DNA from: Anabaena sp. PCC 7108
GTDB lineage: Bacteria; Cyanobacteriota; Cyanobacteriia; Cyanobacteriales; Nostocaceae
NCBI RefSeq assembly: GCF_000332135.1
Contig: NZ_KB235896.1
Span: forward strand, 1,809,403 to 1,873,402
DNA length: 64,000 nucleotides
Direction of reading: 5' to 3'
Shown here piece after piece: positions 55,587 to 64,000 of this stretch (the stretch's first letter is position 1; every line of letters starts with the position of its first letter). Position numbers and translations under genes: made by a program. Under the pieces are notes generated by a model. It ran no database searches. It was not told the DNA's origin and saw only the letters and a program-made list of their open reading frames with translations.

Positions 55587-56738
55587 ATGGCAAAAGTTGT
55601 TCTAGAAAGTATTAAGTGTAAATTTAACAATGTCACTGCTATCGAGGATATTAGCTTTGAAATTCCTGATGGTGAGTTTTGGGTGTTTGTTGGACCTTCA
55701 GGATGTGGTAAATCTACGATTTTGCGAATCATTGCCGGATTAGAAACTGCTACATCTGGTAATCTGTTTATAGGCGATCGCTTAGTTAATGATATCCCAG
55801 CAAGAGCGCGTGATGTAGCGATGGTATTTCAGAATTATGCTCTTTATCCCCACATGACAGTAGCGCAGAATATCGGTTTTGGGTTAGAAATGCGAAAAAT
55901 TGACCCTAAAACGATTCAAGAACGGGTGTTGAAGGTAGCGCGATCGCTGTCTCTAGAATATCTTTTAGATAGGAAGCCTAAACAACTTTCTGGGGGACAG
56001 CAACAACGAGTAGCATTAGGGAGAGCGATCGCACGTCAACCACAATTATTTTTACTCGATGAACCTTTATCTAATTTAGATGCTCAACTACGAGATGATA
56101 CTAGAGCAGAATTAAAACAGTTACATCAAGAATTGGGAATTACGACAATTTATGTCACTCATGATCAAGTGGAAGCGATGACTTTGGCTGATAAAATTGT
56201 GGTTCTAAATCGTGGACGAATTCAACAAATTGGTGAACCTCAAAGTATTTATGCTTTACCTGCTAATGAGATGGTAGCAACTTTTTTGGGTAATCCACCC
56301 ATGAATATTTTACCAGCTATTTATAAAGGTGATAATTTTGATGTTAGCGGTCAATTATTAGCAGTTCCCAAAAACATCAAAGCAGCCTTAAGTTTACAAC
56401 CAGAAGAAATTTGTAATTTAGGGATTCGTCCTGAACATATTTATATTAACAAATATATTAACAAATATATTAATGAATCTATTAACGAACCGCAGAGGTG
56501 CGGAGAATTCAGAGAGAAAGAGTTGGGAGGTTTGGTTGCAGAAGTGAAGCTGGTAGAACCTTTGGGACGAGAAACATTGATTCGTACAAGCTTATCTGGT
56601 TCTTCTGGTTGGCTAAATGTGCAAGTGGGTGGAGATGTGCGTTTACATCGAGGAGAACGGCTAAATTTGCAATTAGATTTAAGTCAGTTATTTGTATTTA
56701 ATCCAAGTAATGGTAATAGAATTTTTCCCGTTGCTTGA
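55587..56738 (+). CDS. Sugar-type ABC transporter ATP-binding protein (UgpC/MalK-like)
   Basis: This 383-residue ATPase has Walker A FVGPSGCGKSTILRIIAGLE, Q-loop MVFQNYALYPHMTV, signature LSGGQQQRVALGRAIARQPQ, and Walker B LFLLDEPLSNLDAQLR with H-loop IYVTHDQVEAMTL. A C-terminal TOBE-type regulatory domain follows (ICNLGIRPEHIYI, and LVAEVKLVEPLGRETLIRTS). Between those two parts is an unusual insert, INKYINKYINESINEPQRCG then EFREKELGG, encoded by repeat DNA (56443-56525). Orphan MsmK/UgpC-like ATPases often energise several sugar permeases. Start ATG 55587; no permease is nearby. Confidence 0.92.
   Translation: MAKVVLESIKCKFNNVTAIEDISFEIPDGEFWVFVGPSGCGKSTILRIIAGLETATSGNLFIGDRLVNDIPARARDVAMVFQNYALYPHMTVAQNIGFGLEMRKIDPKTIQERVLKVARSLSLEYLLDRKPKQLSGGQQQRVALGRAIARQPQLFLLDEPLSNLDAQLRDDTRAELKQLHQELGITTIYVTHDQVEAMTLADKIVVLNRGRIQQIGEPQSIYALPANEMVATFLGNPPMNILPAIYKGDNFDVSGQLLAVPKNIKAALSLQPEEICNLGIRPEHIYINKYINKYINESINEPQRCGEFREKELGGLVAEVKLVEPLGRETLIRTSLSGSSGWLNVQVGGDVRLHRGERLNLQLDLSQLFVFNPSNGNRIFPVA
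56443..56525 (+). repeat. Repeat DNA inserted in frame in the ABC ATPase gene
   Basis: A 15-bp unit ATTAACAAATATATT is repeated, followed by GAACCGCAGAGGTGCGGAGAA and TTCAGAGAGAAAG. The second part matches the common intergenic GAACCGCAGAGG...AGAGAAAG repeat type. The frame is kept through the whole insert. Confidence 0.6.
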
Positions 56739-56760
56739 GAATAATTCAAAATCAAAAAAG

Positions 56761-56861
56761 GTAGGTTGGAGAGTCTCCGTGTCTTCTTCAAGTAAGGAAA
56801 CTCAACATTATCAAATAAAATTATCAAAACTTTTGTTGCGCTGTCGCTTAACCCAACCTAC
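56761..56861. repeat. MITE-like element, GTAGGTTGG family (copy 3)
   Basis: The ends are GTAGGTTGGAGAG and TAACCCAACCTAC, inverted relative to each other over about 9-10 bp. It is of similar size (101 bp) to copies at 17818 and 44414 but with a different centre. It lies between the convergent ABC ATPase and lipoprotein genes. Confidence 0.65.
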
Positions 56862-56898
56862 AAAAAATCAATTTAATATCAATTTAACAACTAAAAAT

Positions 56899-57732
56899 TT
56901 ATTTCAATCCTGTAGCTTTCAAAATCTCACTATCACCTTTTTTGACAATTAGAGTTGAAGGAGAATTTCCATCTTCTGTAATGGGTTGTTCTAAAATGTA
57001 AAGATAATCTCCATTTGTCCAACCTGTAACACATTTACCATCCCGACAAGAGATTTTTCCACCTGTTAAATTAATACATTTACCTTGAGAGTCACATCCT
57101 TTATAAGTCAAGTTTCCTGTATTATTAACTCCTGTCCAAGAGTCAGTATTTCCAATCGTAATTGTCCACTCACCATTACTTATAGTGTTGGATTTACTTG
57201 ATTTACTATCTTCGGTTTTGGTGGATGATTTCTCATCTAGAACTTCCATGTTAGTAATGATAGATTCTTTGCGAGTTTTACCACATGGTTCAATACTTTG
57301 ACAATCACTAACTGATTCTATTTGGTAAGAAGCACGTACTTTTTTATTGAAGAATTTTGCTTCTTCAGCACAAATCTCAAAGCTTGCACCTTCATTATAT
57401 TCAATTCCTTTTTCATCTACTAATGTGACATAACATAATAAATCGCCATTTACTAATTCTTTGACTGTGCCAACTTCTGGTTGTTTGGGTACTTTTGTTT
57501 GTGGAATTTGACTTTTCTGAGTGGTACTGCTGACAGTTTGAGGTACAGATTTTGTTGCAGTTGAAGTATCAGCTTGAGTTTCTGTTTTTGGAGAAGTTTC
57601 CGGTTGTGATTGTGCAGTAGTATTAGTTGATGTCTCTATAATTCTAGTATTTGCATTAGGTTGTGAATTAGTACAACTGAAAAGAGAAATGCAGGAAAGA
57701 ATTAAGGAAATGGTGTGAATTAATTTTTTCAT
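56899..57732 (-). CDS. Predicted lipoprotein, unknown function
   Basis: The 277-residue product has a classic lipoprotein signal (MKKLIHTISLILSCISLFSC, lipobox LFSC). A Thr/Gln/Ser-rich linker follows (TSTNTTAQSQPETSPKTETQ and onwards). Then come a Cys-containing domain (NGDLLCYVTLVDEKGIEYNE, ASFEICAEEAKFFNKKVRAS, SVSDCQSIEPCGKTRKES) and a second small domain (GNLTYKGCDSQGKCINLTGG, ISCRDGKCVTGWTNGDYLYI). Several Cys pairs suggest disulfides in the periplasm or outside. No named family is recognised. It starts at ATG 57732. Confidence 0.75.
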   Translation of the reverse strand: MKKLIHTISLILSCISLFSCTNSQPNANTRIIETSTNTTAQSQPETSPKTETQADTSTATKSVPQTVSSTTQKSQIPQTKVPKQPEVGTVKELVNGDLLCYVTLVDEKGIEYNEGASFEICAEEAKFFNKKVRASYQIESVSDCQSIEPCGKTRKESIITNMEVLDEKSSTKTEDSKSSKSNTISNGEWTITIGNTDSWTGVNNTGNLTYKGCDSQGKCINLTGGKISCRDGKCVTGWTNGDYLYILEQPITEDGNSPSTLIVKKGDSEILKATGLK

Positions 57733-57835
57733 AAGTAATTTTTACCAGTTTGTAAATACTAGATTTACTGGTTTGAAAGAATGTGATAATTCTGTTTTAT
57801 CTATAATGTGACATCCAGCATAGATTTTTATGCTT

Positions 57836-58279
57836 CTACTGCAACGGCAAAGTGTAATAGTAAAACTCTTCATTCTTAATGTAATCTCGTGCTTCATAAA
57901 GTTTTTGTGCCGTTAAGTTAGAAATTTGAGTAGATAAAATTACTCGAACGGCTTTACTCTCTTTTGCATATTCTTCCGCAGCACTCATCAATAAATTTGC
58001 AATTCCCCTCCGACGATAGGACTCTTCTACATATAAATCGTTCAATATCCATACTCGTTTCATCGATACTGAAGAAAAGCTGGGATAAAGCTGAGTAAAT
58101 CCAACTAATTTCCCATTGTCATTAGCTGCAAACACTACCGATTCATGATTCTGGAAACGTTCTTTAAGAAACTCTTTGACAGCTTCAAGATTTGAAGCTT
58201 GATTGTAAAAAATACGATACTGATCAAAAAGTACTGCAACATTGTCAAGATGATTAATATTAGCCAAGAAAACTTCCAT
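57836..58279 (-). CDS. GNAT family N-acetyltransferase
   Basis: This 147-residue protein has VVFAANDNGKLVGFTQLYPS, the acetyl-CoA binding motif A LNDLYVEESYRRRGIANLLM (RxxGIA), then SAAEEYAKESKAVRVILSTQ and NLTAQKLYEARDYIKNEEFY. It is a typical single-domain GNAT; the acceptor is unknown. It starts at ATG 58279 and is monocistronic by spacing. Confidence 0.93.
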   Translation of the reverse strand: MEVFLANINHLDNVAVLFDQYRIFYNQASNLEAVKEFLKERFQNHESVVFAANDNGKLVGFTQLYPSFSSVSMKRVWILNDLYVEESYRRRGIANLLMSAAEEYAKESKAVRVILSTQISNLTAQKLYEARDYIKNEEFYYYTLPLQ

Positions 58280-58391
58280 TTATTTTCCTCATGGATAATT
58301 TAATTGCAAATTCAATGATATTGTTTTAGTATCATTTCCTTTAATTGACCAGACTACGACTAAAAAACGTCCAGCAATTATTGAATATTTA

Positions 58392-59429
58392 CTAATGAAT
58401 AGTCTGAGCTTTTATCAATTCCCCAGGGGCAAAAGCACCATTTTCTGTAATAATGGCTGTAATTAATTCGGCAGGAGTAACATCAAAAGCAGGATTATAA
58501 AAATCTGCTCCTGAAGGTGTCAAAATAGTATCACCAATTTGATATATTTCCGCTGGATTACGTTCTTCAATAGGGATTTGACTACCTTCAGCTAAGACAA
58601 AATCAATGGTAGAAAGAGGTGCGGCAACAAAGAACGGGATATTATGTTTTTGAGATACTATAGCTAAACTGTAAGTTCCAATTTTATTGGCCGTATCACC
58701 ATTCGCTGCAATTCTATCAGCACCCACAATTACAGCATCAATCAAACCCTGTTTCATGCAATGTGCAGCCATACTATCAGTAATCACTGTCACCGGAATT
58801 CCTTCTTGCACACATTCCCAAGCTGTCAGTTTTGCACCTTGTAAACGGGGACGAGTTTCATCTGCAAATACTCGCGTTAGCCGTTCTTCTCTCCACGCAG
58901 AACGCACAACACCCAATGCAGTACCATAACCTGCTGTTGCTAAAGCGCCGGTGTTACAATGGGTAAGTATTGTTAATTTTTCTGGGGTTTTGGGTAAAGC
59001 TGCTAAACCATGATCACCTATAGCTTGACAGGTTTTTATATCTTCAGCGTTGATAGTTTGGGCAGTTTCTAGGAGAATTTGTTGAATTTCTGCGATTGTT
59101 CCTAGAGTTTCATAAGCAGTTTGCATCATTCTACCAATTGCCCAAAACAAGTTTACGGCTGTGGGACGGGTAGAACGCAACAATTGAGCAACTTTTTCTA
59201 ATTGTTGCAAAAATTCGGTGCGATCGCTAGTTTCAATTTCCCTCGCACCCAAATACATTCCATAAGCAGCAGCAACACCAATTGCCGGCGCACCTCTAAC
59301 AATCATAGTTCTAATGGCTTCGGCCATATCTTCGCTGCGATGAATTTCCACCACAGCATACTCATTCGGTAAACGAGTTTGGTCGATTAGTAAAACAGAG
59401 TTATTTTTCCAAACAACGGAATAAAGCAT
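58392..59429 (-). CDS. mtnA: S-methyl-5-thioribose-1-phosphate isomerase
   Basis: This 345-residue enzyme of the methionine salvage pathway converts methylthioribose-1-phosphate to methylthioribulose-1-phosphate. The family motifs are [40 protein letters not shown] (catalytic Cys), [15 protein letters not shown] and [20 protein letters not shown] (catalytic Asp), followed by [20 protein letters not shown]. It starts at ATG 59429. No other mtn gene is in the window. Confidence 0.95.
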   Translation of the reverse strand: MLYSVVWKNNSVLLIDQTRLPNEYAVVEIHRSEDMAEAIRTMIVRGAPAIGVAAAYGMYLGAREIETSDRTEFLQQLEKVAQLLRSTRPTAVNLFWAIGRMMQTAYETLGTIAEIQQILLETAQTINAEDIKTCQAIGDHGLAALPKTPEKLTILTHCNTGALATAGYGTALGVVRSAWREERLTRVFADETRPRLQGAKLTAWECVQEGIPVTVITDSMAAHCMKQGLIDAVIVGADRIAANGDTANKIGTYSLAIVSQKHNIPFFVAAPLSTIDFVLAEGSQIPIEERNPAEIYQIGDTILTPSGADFYNPAFDVTPAELITAIITENGAFAPGELIKAQTIH

Positions 59430-59579
59430 AAATAGGTAATTGGTAGTTGATGATTAGTACTAGTTATTTCCCGGTTTCTATTCCCTACTACTATGGGAAA
59501 TAAGTAGTCATCATAGCAACTTTAGGGTAATTTTGAGCGATAGCGTTCAGCGCGACCTATGAATCGCTTTGAGTATACA

Positions 59580-59660
59580 GCGGATTCTTTTGTTATAAGG
59601 TATATCATAGCCCCCATCGCTTGCGGGGAGGGGGTTGGGGGTGGGGTTCTTGTACCTCAT
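59580..59660. repeat. G-rich dispersed repeat
   Basis: CCCCCATCGCTTGCGGGGAGGGGGTTGGGGGTGGGG-type sequence, with a CCCC...GGGG hairpin, lies in the region between mtnA and the methyltransferase. A related inverted form is near 45584. I see no gene in 59430-59710. Confidence 0.5.
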
Positions 59661-59710
59661 GACACTGGAAAGTGCTGTATCACAAAGTATAAAAAAACCT
59701 AAATAGTAAT

Positions 59711-60418
59711 TTAAGAAGTTTTAGTTGCTACCCAACCACCAACCCAAAGTCCTGTATAAAATCTCAAGATATTGCCAAAACCAGCTTGCTGTAATAATTC
59801 CACTACTCTCATTTCTGAAATAGTAAAAACACCTTTTTTGATTGTTTCCAGTCCTTGTATTCTTTTTTCTGGGTTCATTCCCATTTGCTTCCAATAAACT
59901 TTAATAATAGAAATCATTCGCTCAAATTCATCAGTTTCTTTTTCACCAAATATGTCTACTAAAATGAAAGTAGCTGATGATTTTAGACGTTGGGAAATAT
60001 TTTTAAGTAAAGCCAGTTTACTGCCATCATCAGGTAGGAAATGCATTACTAAAATACAAGTTGCTGCGTCATATAAAGAAGTAGTATTTAAATCCTGGGT
60101 ATATCCTGCAAACAATTTAATTTGTTCAGATAATCCATATTCATCTATTTTATTTTGAGCAATAGATAGCATATTACTCGATGGATCTACACCTAGCATT
60201 TGCCACTGTGAATTACCTTTACTAAACTTGACTAATTCCATCCCACTACCAGCACCCACAATCAACAAATTAGCTTTTTCTGGTATATTTGCTTTTAGAA
60301 TAGACAATGCCATATTGTGCATTGCTTCATAACCAGGTAAAGCCATTTGAATCATCGTGTCGTATTCATTGGTAGCAACTGGTGGGTTAGAGTCAAAATT
60401 TATAGTTTGTTCTGGCAT
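59711..60418 (-). CDS. Class I SAM-dependent methyltransferase
   Basis: This 235-residue protein has the SAM-binding motif I NLLIVGAGSGMELVKFSKGN, acidic motif II QMLGVDPSSNMLSIAQNKID, and motif IV-like YDAATCILVMHFLPDDG. The later part, LVDIFGEKETDEFERMISII, is typical of UbiE/Methyltransf_25-type small-molecule enzymes. The substrate is unknown. It starts at ATG 60418. Confidence 0.92.
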   Translation of the reverse strand: MPEQTINFDSNPPVATNEYDTMIQMALPGYEAMHNMALSILKANIPEKANLLIVGAGSGMELVKFSKGNSQWQMLGVDPSSNMLSIAQNKIDEYGLSEQIKLFAGYTQDLNTTSLYDAATCILVMHFLPDDGSKLALLKNISQRLKSSATFILVDIFGEKETDEFERMISIIKVYWKQMGMNPEKRIQGLETIKKGVFTISEMRVVELLQQAGFGNILRFYTGLWVGGWVATKTS

Positions 60419-60490
60419 TTGCTTTTATTGTTATGTTTAATCAGTCATTTGATTATACATCAACACAATAAACGAAATAATGCGATCTGA

Positions 60491-60509
60491 GGTTTAGCAA
60501 TGCTAAAGC
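60491..60509. repeat. Palindrome GGTTTAGCAATGCTAAAGC (variant copy 3)
   Basis: A variant of the 21-bp palindromes at 14886 and 39079. It overlaps the stop-codon end of the cytosine methyltransferase gene, where it could terminate transcription. Confidence 0.55.
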
Positions 60510-61504
60510 TTTACATAATGATTTTGATAATTTAAACAGTTAACAGAAGCATCAAATATCTGGTATTTATTTTTATCTTGAATATACATCAGCAGACATT
60601 TAGCAACATATTCTGCTAATTTAACAGGTACAGCATTACCAATCATTTGTTCTAAATCTGTTTTTGAACCTGCAAAAATAAAATCATCAGGAAAAGTTTG
60701 AATATAACTTCTTTCACGAGTAGTTAGGGGACGCAAATCTGGGGTTAATTCTGCAACATCTCCGGGATGTTGTTGATAATTTTTAGGTATTGGTCTATTC
60801 ACACCTCTAATAGTTGGACTTGGTTCATCAATACTAAAAATAGCCCTTCTTTGATAACTTCGAGGATGTCGATAATAATATTCAATCCCTAAACTATTTC
60901 CTAAACAATCTCTAATAGTTGTAGGTTTACTAGATAAATTAGTTTCTAGATAAGTCTTTAAATTATCATCCTCACCATCTTTTTCTCCTATACAAAAAAA
61001 TCTTTTTCTTTTTTGAGGTACACCACATAAACTAGCATCTAATACTTTTTCTGTTAAACCATAACCAGCAGATTTAAGAATTTGCCGAAATTCTTGATAT
61101 TTGTTGGATTTTCTAAACAATTCTACATTTTCTAAGACAAACCATTGACTAGAAACATTCGCTACTATTTCCGCAAATGTAATACTTAAATCTCCTCTAC
61201 CTAAATCCTCATTACGCTTACCTGCACTAGAAAAATCTTGGCATGGTGGACCACCAATAATCACATCTGGTAAGAATTGCTTAAATAGGGAATAATTATT
61301 ATTTATCTGACTCAAATCATATTCACAAATTGGATGATCAAAGTTTTGCTTGTAAACATTTATTGCAGGTTTCCAGTTGTCAAAAGCAGCAACAATTTTA
61401 AATCCACCATTCTGAAATCCTAGCGATAAACCACCACAACCAGAAAATACATCTATGACTTTTAAGGAAGAGGATTCCATCTGTATATTCATTAAAGTTA
61501 TCAA
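60503..61504 (-). CDS. DNA (cytosine-5-)-methyltransferase of a type II R-M system
   Basis: This 333-residue C5-cytosine methyltransferase has SAM motif I VIDVFSGCGGLSLGFQNGGF and catalytic motif IV PDVIIGGPPCQDFSSAGKRN (PCQ). Motif VI is WFVLENVELF (ENV), motif VIII SLCGVPQKRKRFFCIG, and the last motifs are TTRERSYIQTFPDDF and QMIGNAVPVKLAEYVAKCLL. It methylates one cytosine in its target to protect host DNA from the partner nuclease, whose gene overlaps it by 4 bp (61501-61504). The target domain between VIII and IX is short. Starts at 61504, 61492 and 61477 are all possible. Confidence 0.95.
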   Translation of the reverse strand: MITLMNIQMESSSLKVIDVFSGCGGLSLGFQNGGFKIVAAFDNWKPAINVYKQNFDHPICEYDLSQINNNYSLFKQFLPDVIIGGPPCQDFSSAGKRNEDLGRGDLSITFAEIVANVSSQWFVLENVELFRKSNKYQEFRQILKSAGYGLTEKVLDASLCGVPQKRKRFFCIGEKDGEDDNLKTYLETNLSSKPTTIRDCLGNSLGIEYYYRHPRSYQRRAIFSIDEPSPTIRGVNRPIPKNYQQHPGDVAELTPDLRPLTTRERSYIQTFPDDFIFAGSKTDLEQMIGNAVPVKLAEYVAKCLLMYIQDKNKYQIFDASVNCLNYQNHYVKL

Positions 61505-62634
61505 ATGTCTTTTAATCTATTATCAAAAATTTCTGGATTGCTTAAAATAATAGCATCAAATCTTCTTTCAGGGCTTAAAAAATTCTGTCCTCCTCCTAAA
61601 ATTATGTTATTAATTTCTTCTTTGGTAATTCGGGGTTGAATCAAATTATCACAAGTCATATAAGGTCTAGTATTAGAACCGCTTAAAGCAAAAGCTTTAT
61701 CATTCTTCGTATTATAGGTTAATGTATCAATAATTAATTTATGATTTATTTTCCCAATTAGAGCAAATTCATATAACATCTTTGCTAACCATACTACAGA
61801 ACGCATAGGTCTTTGTATGCTTTCTTCTGATTTAGCTAATCTTTTAGTGATATCAAAGAAAAGCCGAGTAAATCCGAAGTTGCTCCAAACAAAAATATCT
61901 AAGCAATTTTGATAAAGTTTGGAAGTTTTACCTACTGTTTTCCATATTGGTTGCATGACTAATGGAGATTGCATTTCAATATTATCACTTATTAAATTAT
62001 CTAAACAATCTACAATTTGAGGAATAAAAGGCAATATATGACTTATACTATGCCAATCTTGAATCTGACTACATATAGGTTGTAGATAACTTAGTAATTT
62101 ATCTCTTGAATTTTCAAATTCATGAGCAATACTCAAAGCAAGATAGACAATAGTATCGGGTCTGGTCACAATTTCACAGCCATATTGATTATCTGGTAAG
62201 CGATAAGTGGAATTGTCAGGTAATGCCGTTAATTTAATTTCTATACTTCGTAAACAAGCATTATCTTTATTCAGATCATGGGTCACTAAATCAACTCTTG
62301 GCAATTTACCAACTACTATTTTTCTATAAGGTACATAGTCGCTTTCAAAAGAAAAAAACAAATTAGGAGAAAGAGGACAAATACCCAATATTTGAGAAGT
62401 ATCTATTTCTTGATGCTGAATTTTTAATTGCTTGTCTAAGGTTAAATAATTTAGTTTAAGTCCTTTTTCGTGCATATAACAAGCCAATGACACAGGAAAA
62501 GAATTATTAAATTGATTTTTACCCCAACTTTCTCTTTGAGAAAAGTCTCTATTAGAATGAATTAATCCAAATAAACCTACTTGTAAATTATCTGGTTGCA
62601 TTAGATCAATTTTGATAATATGCTCACATAACAA
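61501..62634 (-). CDS. Type II restriction endonuclease, HindVP-like
   Basis: This 377-residue protein has VGLFGLIHSNRDFSQRESWG near the start and a PD-(D/E)xK-like core: Asp in GKLPRVDLVTHDLNKDNACL followed by RSIEIKLTALPDN (E-I-K). Then come YGCEIVTRPDTIVYLALSIA and the C-terminal RITKEEINNIILGGGQNFLS. From memory this fits the HindVP family, whose known members (HindVP, HgiDI, AcyI) cut GRCGYC; the recognition site here is inference. The overlap with the methyltransferase gene argues for one R-M operon, nuclease first. An ATG lies at 62634 and another at 62601 (MQPDNLQVGLFG). Confidence 0.85.
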   Translation of the reverse strand: MLCEHIIKIDLMQPDNLQVGLFGLIHSNRDFSQRESWGKNQFNNSFPVSLACYMHEKGLKLNYLTLDKQLKIQHQEIDTSQILGICPLSPNLFFSFESDYVPYRKIVVGKLPRVDLVTHDLNKDNACLRSIEIKLTALPDNSTYRLPDNQYGCEIVTRPDTIVYLALSIAHEFENSRDKLLSYLQPICSQIQDWHSISHILPFIPQIVDCLDNLISDNIEMQSPLVMQPIWKTVGKTSKLYQNCLDIFVWSNFGFTRLFFDITKRLAKSEESIQRPMRSVVWLAKMLYEFALIGKINHKLIIDTLTYNTKNDKAFALSGSNTRPYMTCDNLIQPRITKEEINNIILGGGQNFLSPERRFDAIILSNPEIFDNRLKDI

Positions 62635-62720
62635 TTTCAGTATAAATTAATTTATTGATATTTAGCTGATTTCTCGATTTATAATCACTCATCATCAAAA
62701 AAGTACAGTAACTATTATCT

Positions 62721-64000
62721 ATGCTCAATCAAACCTATACAACCGATGTCCTAGTTGTCGGAGGAGGAACCGGCGGAACTGCGGCGGCTATCCAAGCGGC
62801 ACGAAGAGGCGCTAAAACCATTCTTGTGAGCGAATTTTCTTGGTTAGGCGGAATGCTAACCGCAGCGGGCGTATCTGTACCAGATGGTAACGAATTAGAA
62901 GCATTTCAAACAGGATTATGGGGTGCATTTATACAAGAATTACGCCAACGACAACCAGGAGGATTAGATAATAGTTGGGTGAGTTTTTTCAGTTATGAAC
63001 CGCGTATAGGTGCGGAAATCTTTGCTGACTGGGTAAAGGAATTACCTAATCTACAATGGATATCAGACAAAGTCCCCTTAGAAGTGTTGCGTCAGGGAGA
63101 CTGTATTACAGGTGTACGCTTTGCAGACTTCACTGTCAACGCCAAAATTATTCTTGATGGTACAGAATTAGGAGATTTATTAGCCTTAGGTGAAGTACCT
63201 TATCGTTGGGGTTGGGAACTAAAGTCACAATGGGGAGAACCTAGCGCACCAGAAAGTTGTAACTCGCTTACCGAAAAATATCCCATACAAGCGCCCACTT
63301 GGGTGGTTGTAATGCAAGATTTTGGGGAAAGTATCGCTCCAGAAACTGCCCCTGCTCCTAATTATGATCCATCCTTATTTATAGGGGCTTGGGACGACTA
63401 TGGAGTAGAGAGATTTTTAAATTATGGTCGCTTGCCAAGAGGTCAGTTTATGATTAACTGGCCTATTTGTGGCAACGACTACGGCCAAAAAGCTAATCGG
63501 TTGATAAAGTCAGACTCAGATAGACGTGAGTTTGCCCAAGAATGTTTCTGGCATAGTCAAAACTTTGCCCATTTTATCCAAACTCAGCTTGGTCGGCGTT
63601 ACGGTTTAGCAGAAGGTGTTTTTCCTAGTTTCTCTCCAGCTTTTGCGCTGCATCCTTACTATCGGGAAAGTCGCCGCTTAGAAGGACTATTTACTCTCTG
63701 TGAGCAGGATATTCTGCCATTAGCAGGGGGTAGAGTCGCAGCAAAATTTGATGATACGGTTGCTATTGGTAACTACGCCAACGACCACCATTATCCTGGT
63801 GATAAGTTCTCACTGCAACCTAAATCTATCCGCTGGGGGGGACGTTGGACTGGAACTCCCTTTACTATTCCCTATCGTTGTCTAATTCCAGTGACTACAG
63901 ATGGTTTGCTGGTCTGTGAAAAGAATATTTCTGTGTCCCACATTGCTAATGGGGCAACCAGACTACAACCAGTTGTTATGAGTATAGGTCAAGCAGCGGG
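62721..64000 (+). CDS. FAD-dependent oxidoreductase (C-terminus beyond window edge)
   Basis: The frame starts at ATG 62721 and is open to the right edge, with 426 codons visible. The N-terminal dinucleotide-binding fold is TDVLVVGGGTGGTAAAIQAA (GxGxxG) followed by RRGAKTILVSEFSWLGGMLT. Downstream segments are WISDKVPLEVLRQGDCITGV, ILDGTELGDLLALGEVPYRW and LIPVTTDGLLVCEKNISVSH near the edge. This matches the FAD_oxidored (PF12831-type) family; the substrate is unknown. It is divergent from the R-M operon with 86 bp between them. It shows no signal peptide. Confidence 0.9.
   Translation, partial: MLNQTYTTDVLVVGGGTGGTAAAIQAARRGAKTILVSEFSWLGGMLTAAGVSVPDGNELEAFQTGLWGAFIQELRQRQPGGLDNSWVSFFSYEPRIGAEIFADWVKELPNLQWISDKVPLEVLRQGDCITGVRFADFTVNAKIILDGTELGDLLALGEVPYRWGWELKSQWGEPSAPESCNSLTEKYPIQAPTWVVVMQDFGESIAPETAPAPNYDPSLFIGAWDDYGVERFLNYGRLPRGQFMINWPICGNDYGQKANRLIKSDSDRREFAQECFWHSQNFAHFIQTQLGRRYGLAEGVFPSFSPAFALHPYYRESRRLEGLFTLCEQDILPLAGGRVAAKFDDTVAIGNYANDHHYPGDKFSLQPKSIRWGGRWTGTPFTIPYRCLIPVTTDGLLVCEKNISVSHIANGATRLQPVVMSIGQAA

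Overview
The window is chromosomal DNA from a cyanobacterium, most likely a filamentous, heterocyst-forming type (Nostocales: the Anabaena/Nostoc/Calothrix group). The direct evidence is psbA (photosystem II D1), chlD and a GUN4 protein (chlorophyll synthesis), PEP carboxylase, a SigF-like group 3 sigma factor, several cyanobacteria-restricted DUF families (DUF29, DUF3285, DUF3370, DUF3531), many Uma2-type nuclease genes, scattered HIP1 octamers (GCGATCGC, for example at 3154, 15039 and 15063) and abundant short dispersed palindromes and MITE-like repeats. Genus and species cannot be fixed by reading alone. I saw no rRNA, tRNA, CRISPR array or prophage.

Layout. 1-2640: two M16 peptidase-family genes, one without and one with the zinc motif. 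2793-7326: TetR regulator, DUF29 protein, a STAND (NB-ARC/TPR) gene split by an in-frame TGA, and a DUF4332 protein. 7421-12344: leftward housekeeping genes (PhzF-like, degenerate MBL-fold, trpG/pabA, dgkA, ybeY, DUF3285, and prfB with its programmed +1 frameshift). 12660-17713: Bax-inhibitor-1 protein, SigF-like sigma factor, chlD, Uma2. 17996-23888: Mrr-like nuclease, RNase III, membrane GTPase, and a three-gene deaminase cluster. 24042-27667: aldo/keto reductase, TauD dioxygenase, psbA. 27900-32537: an MBOAT acyltransferase beside a large membrane SGNH/DUF1574-like protein, probably acetylating a surface polysaccharide. 33088-36144: ppc.

36258-40128 is an accessory, decayed stretch. An IS4-family element with recognisable inverted repeats lies between a nuclease-like gene fragment and a truncated STAND gene. 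The STAND fragment abuts a truncated ricin-type lectin gene, followed by small secreted or membrane proteins. 40134-62634 mixes conserved genes (DUF3370, Nudix, DUF3531, TPR protein, ABC ATPase-rsmG, membrane-anchored superoxide dismutase, icd, GUN4, histidine kinase, UgpC/MalK-type ABC ATPase, mtnA, methyltransferase) with mobile-type small genes (paired RelE-like proteins, Uma2, DUF29). It ends with a type II restriction-modification pair (C5 cytosine methyltransferase plus HindVP-like endonuclease). The right edge cuts an FAD-dependent oxidoreductase.

Candidates most worth a second look are the deaminase cluster (22033-23888), the TGA-interrupted STAND gene (4015-6777), the overlapping RelE-fold pair with no visible antitoxin (42758-43479), and the fusion of a fourfold repeated N-terminal domain to a polysaccharide-modifying SGNH module (29538-32537). 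Defence-type genes (STAND, Mrr, deaminase, restriction-modification) are scattered rather than forming one island.
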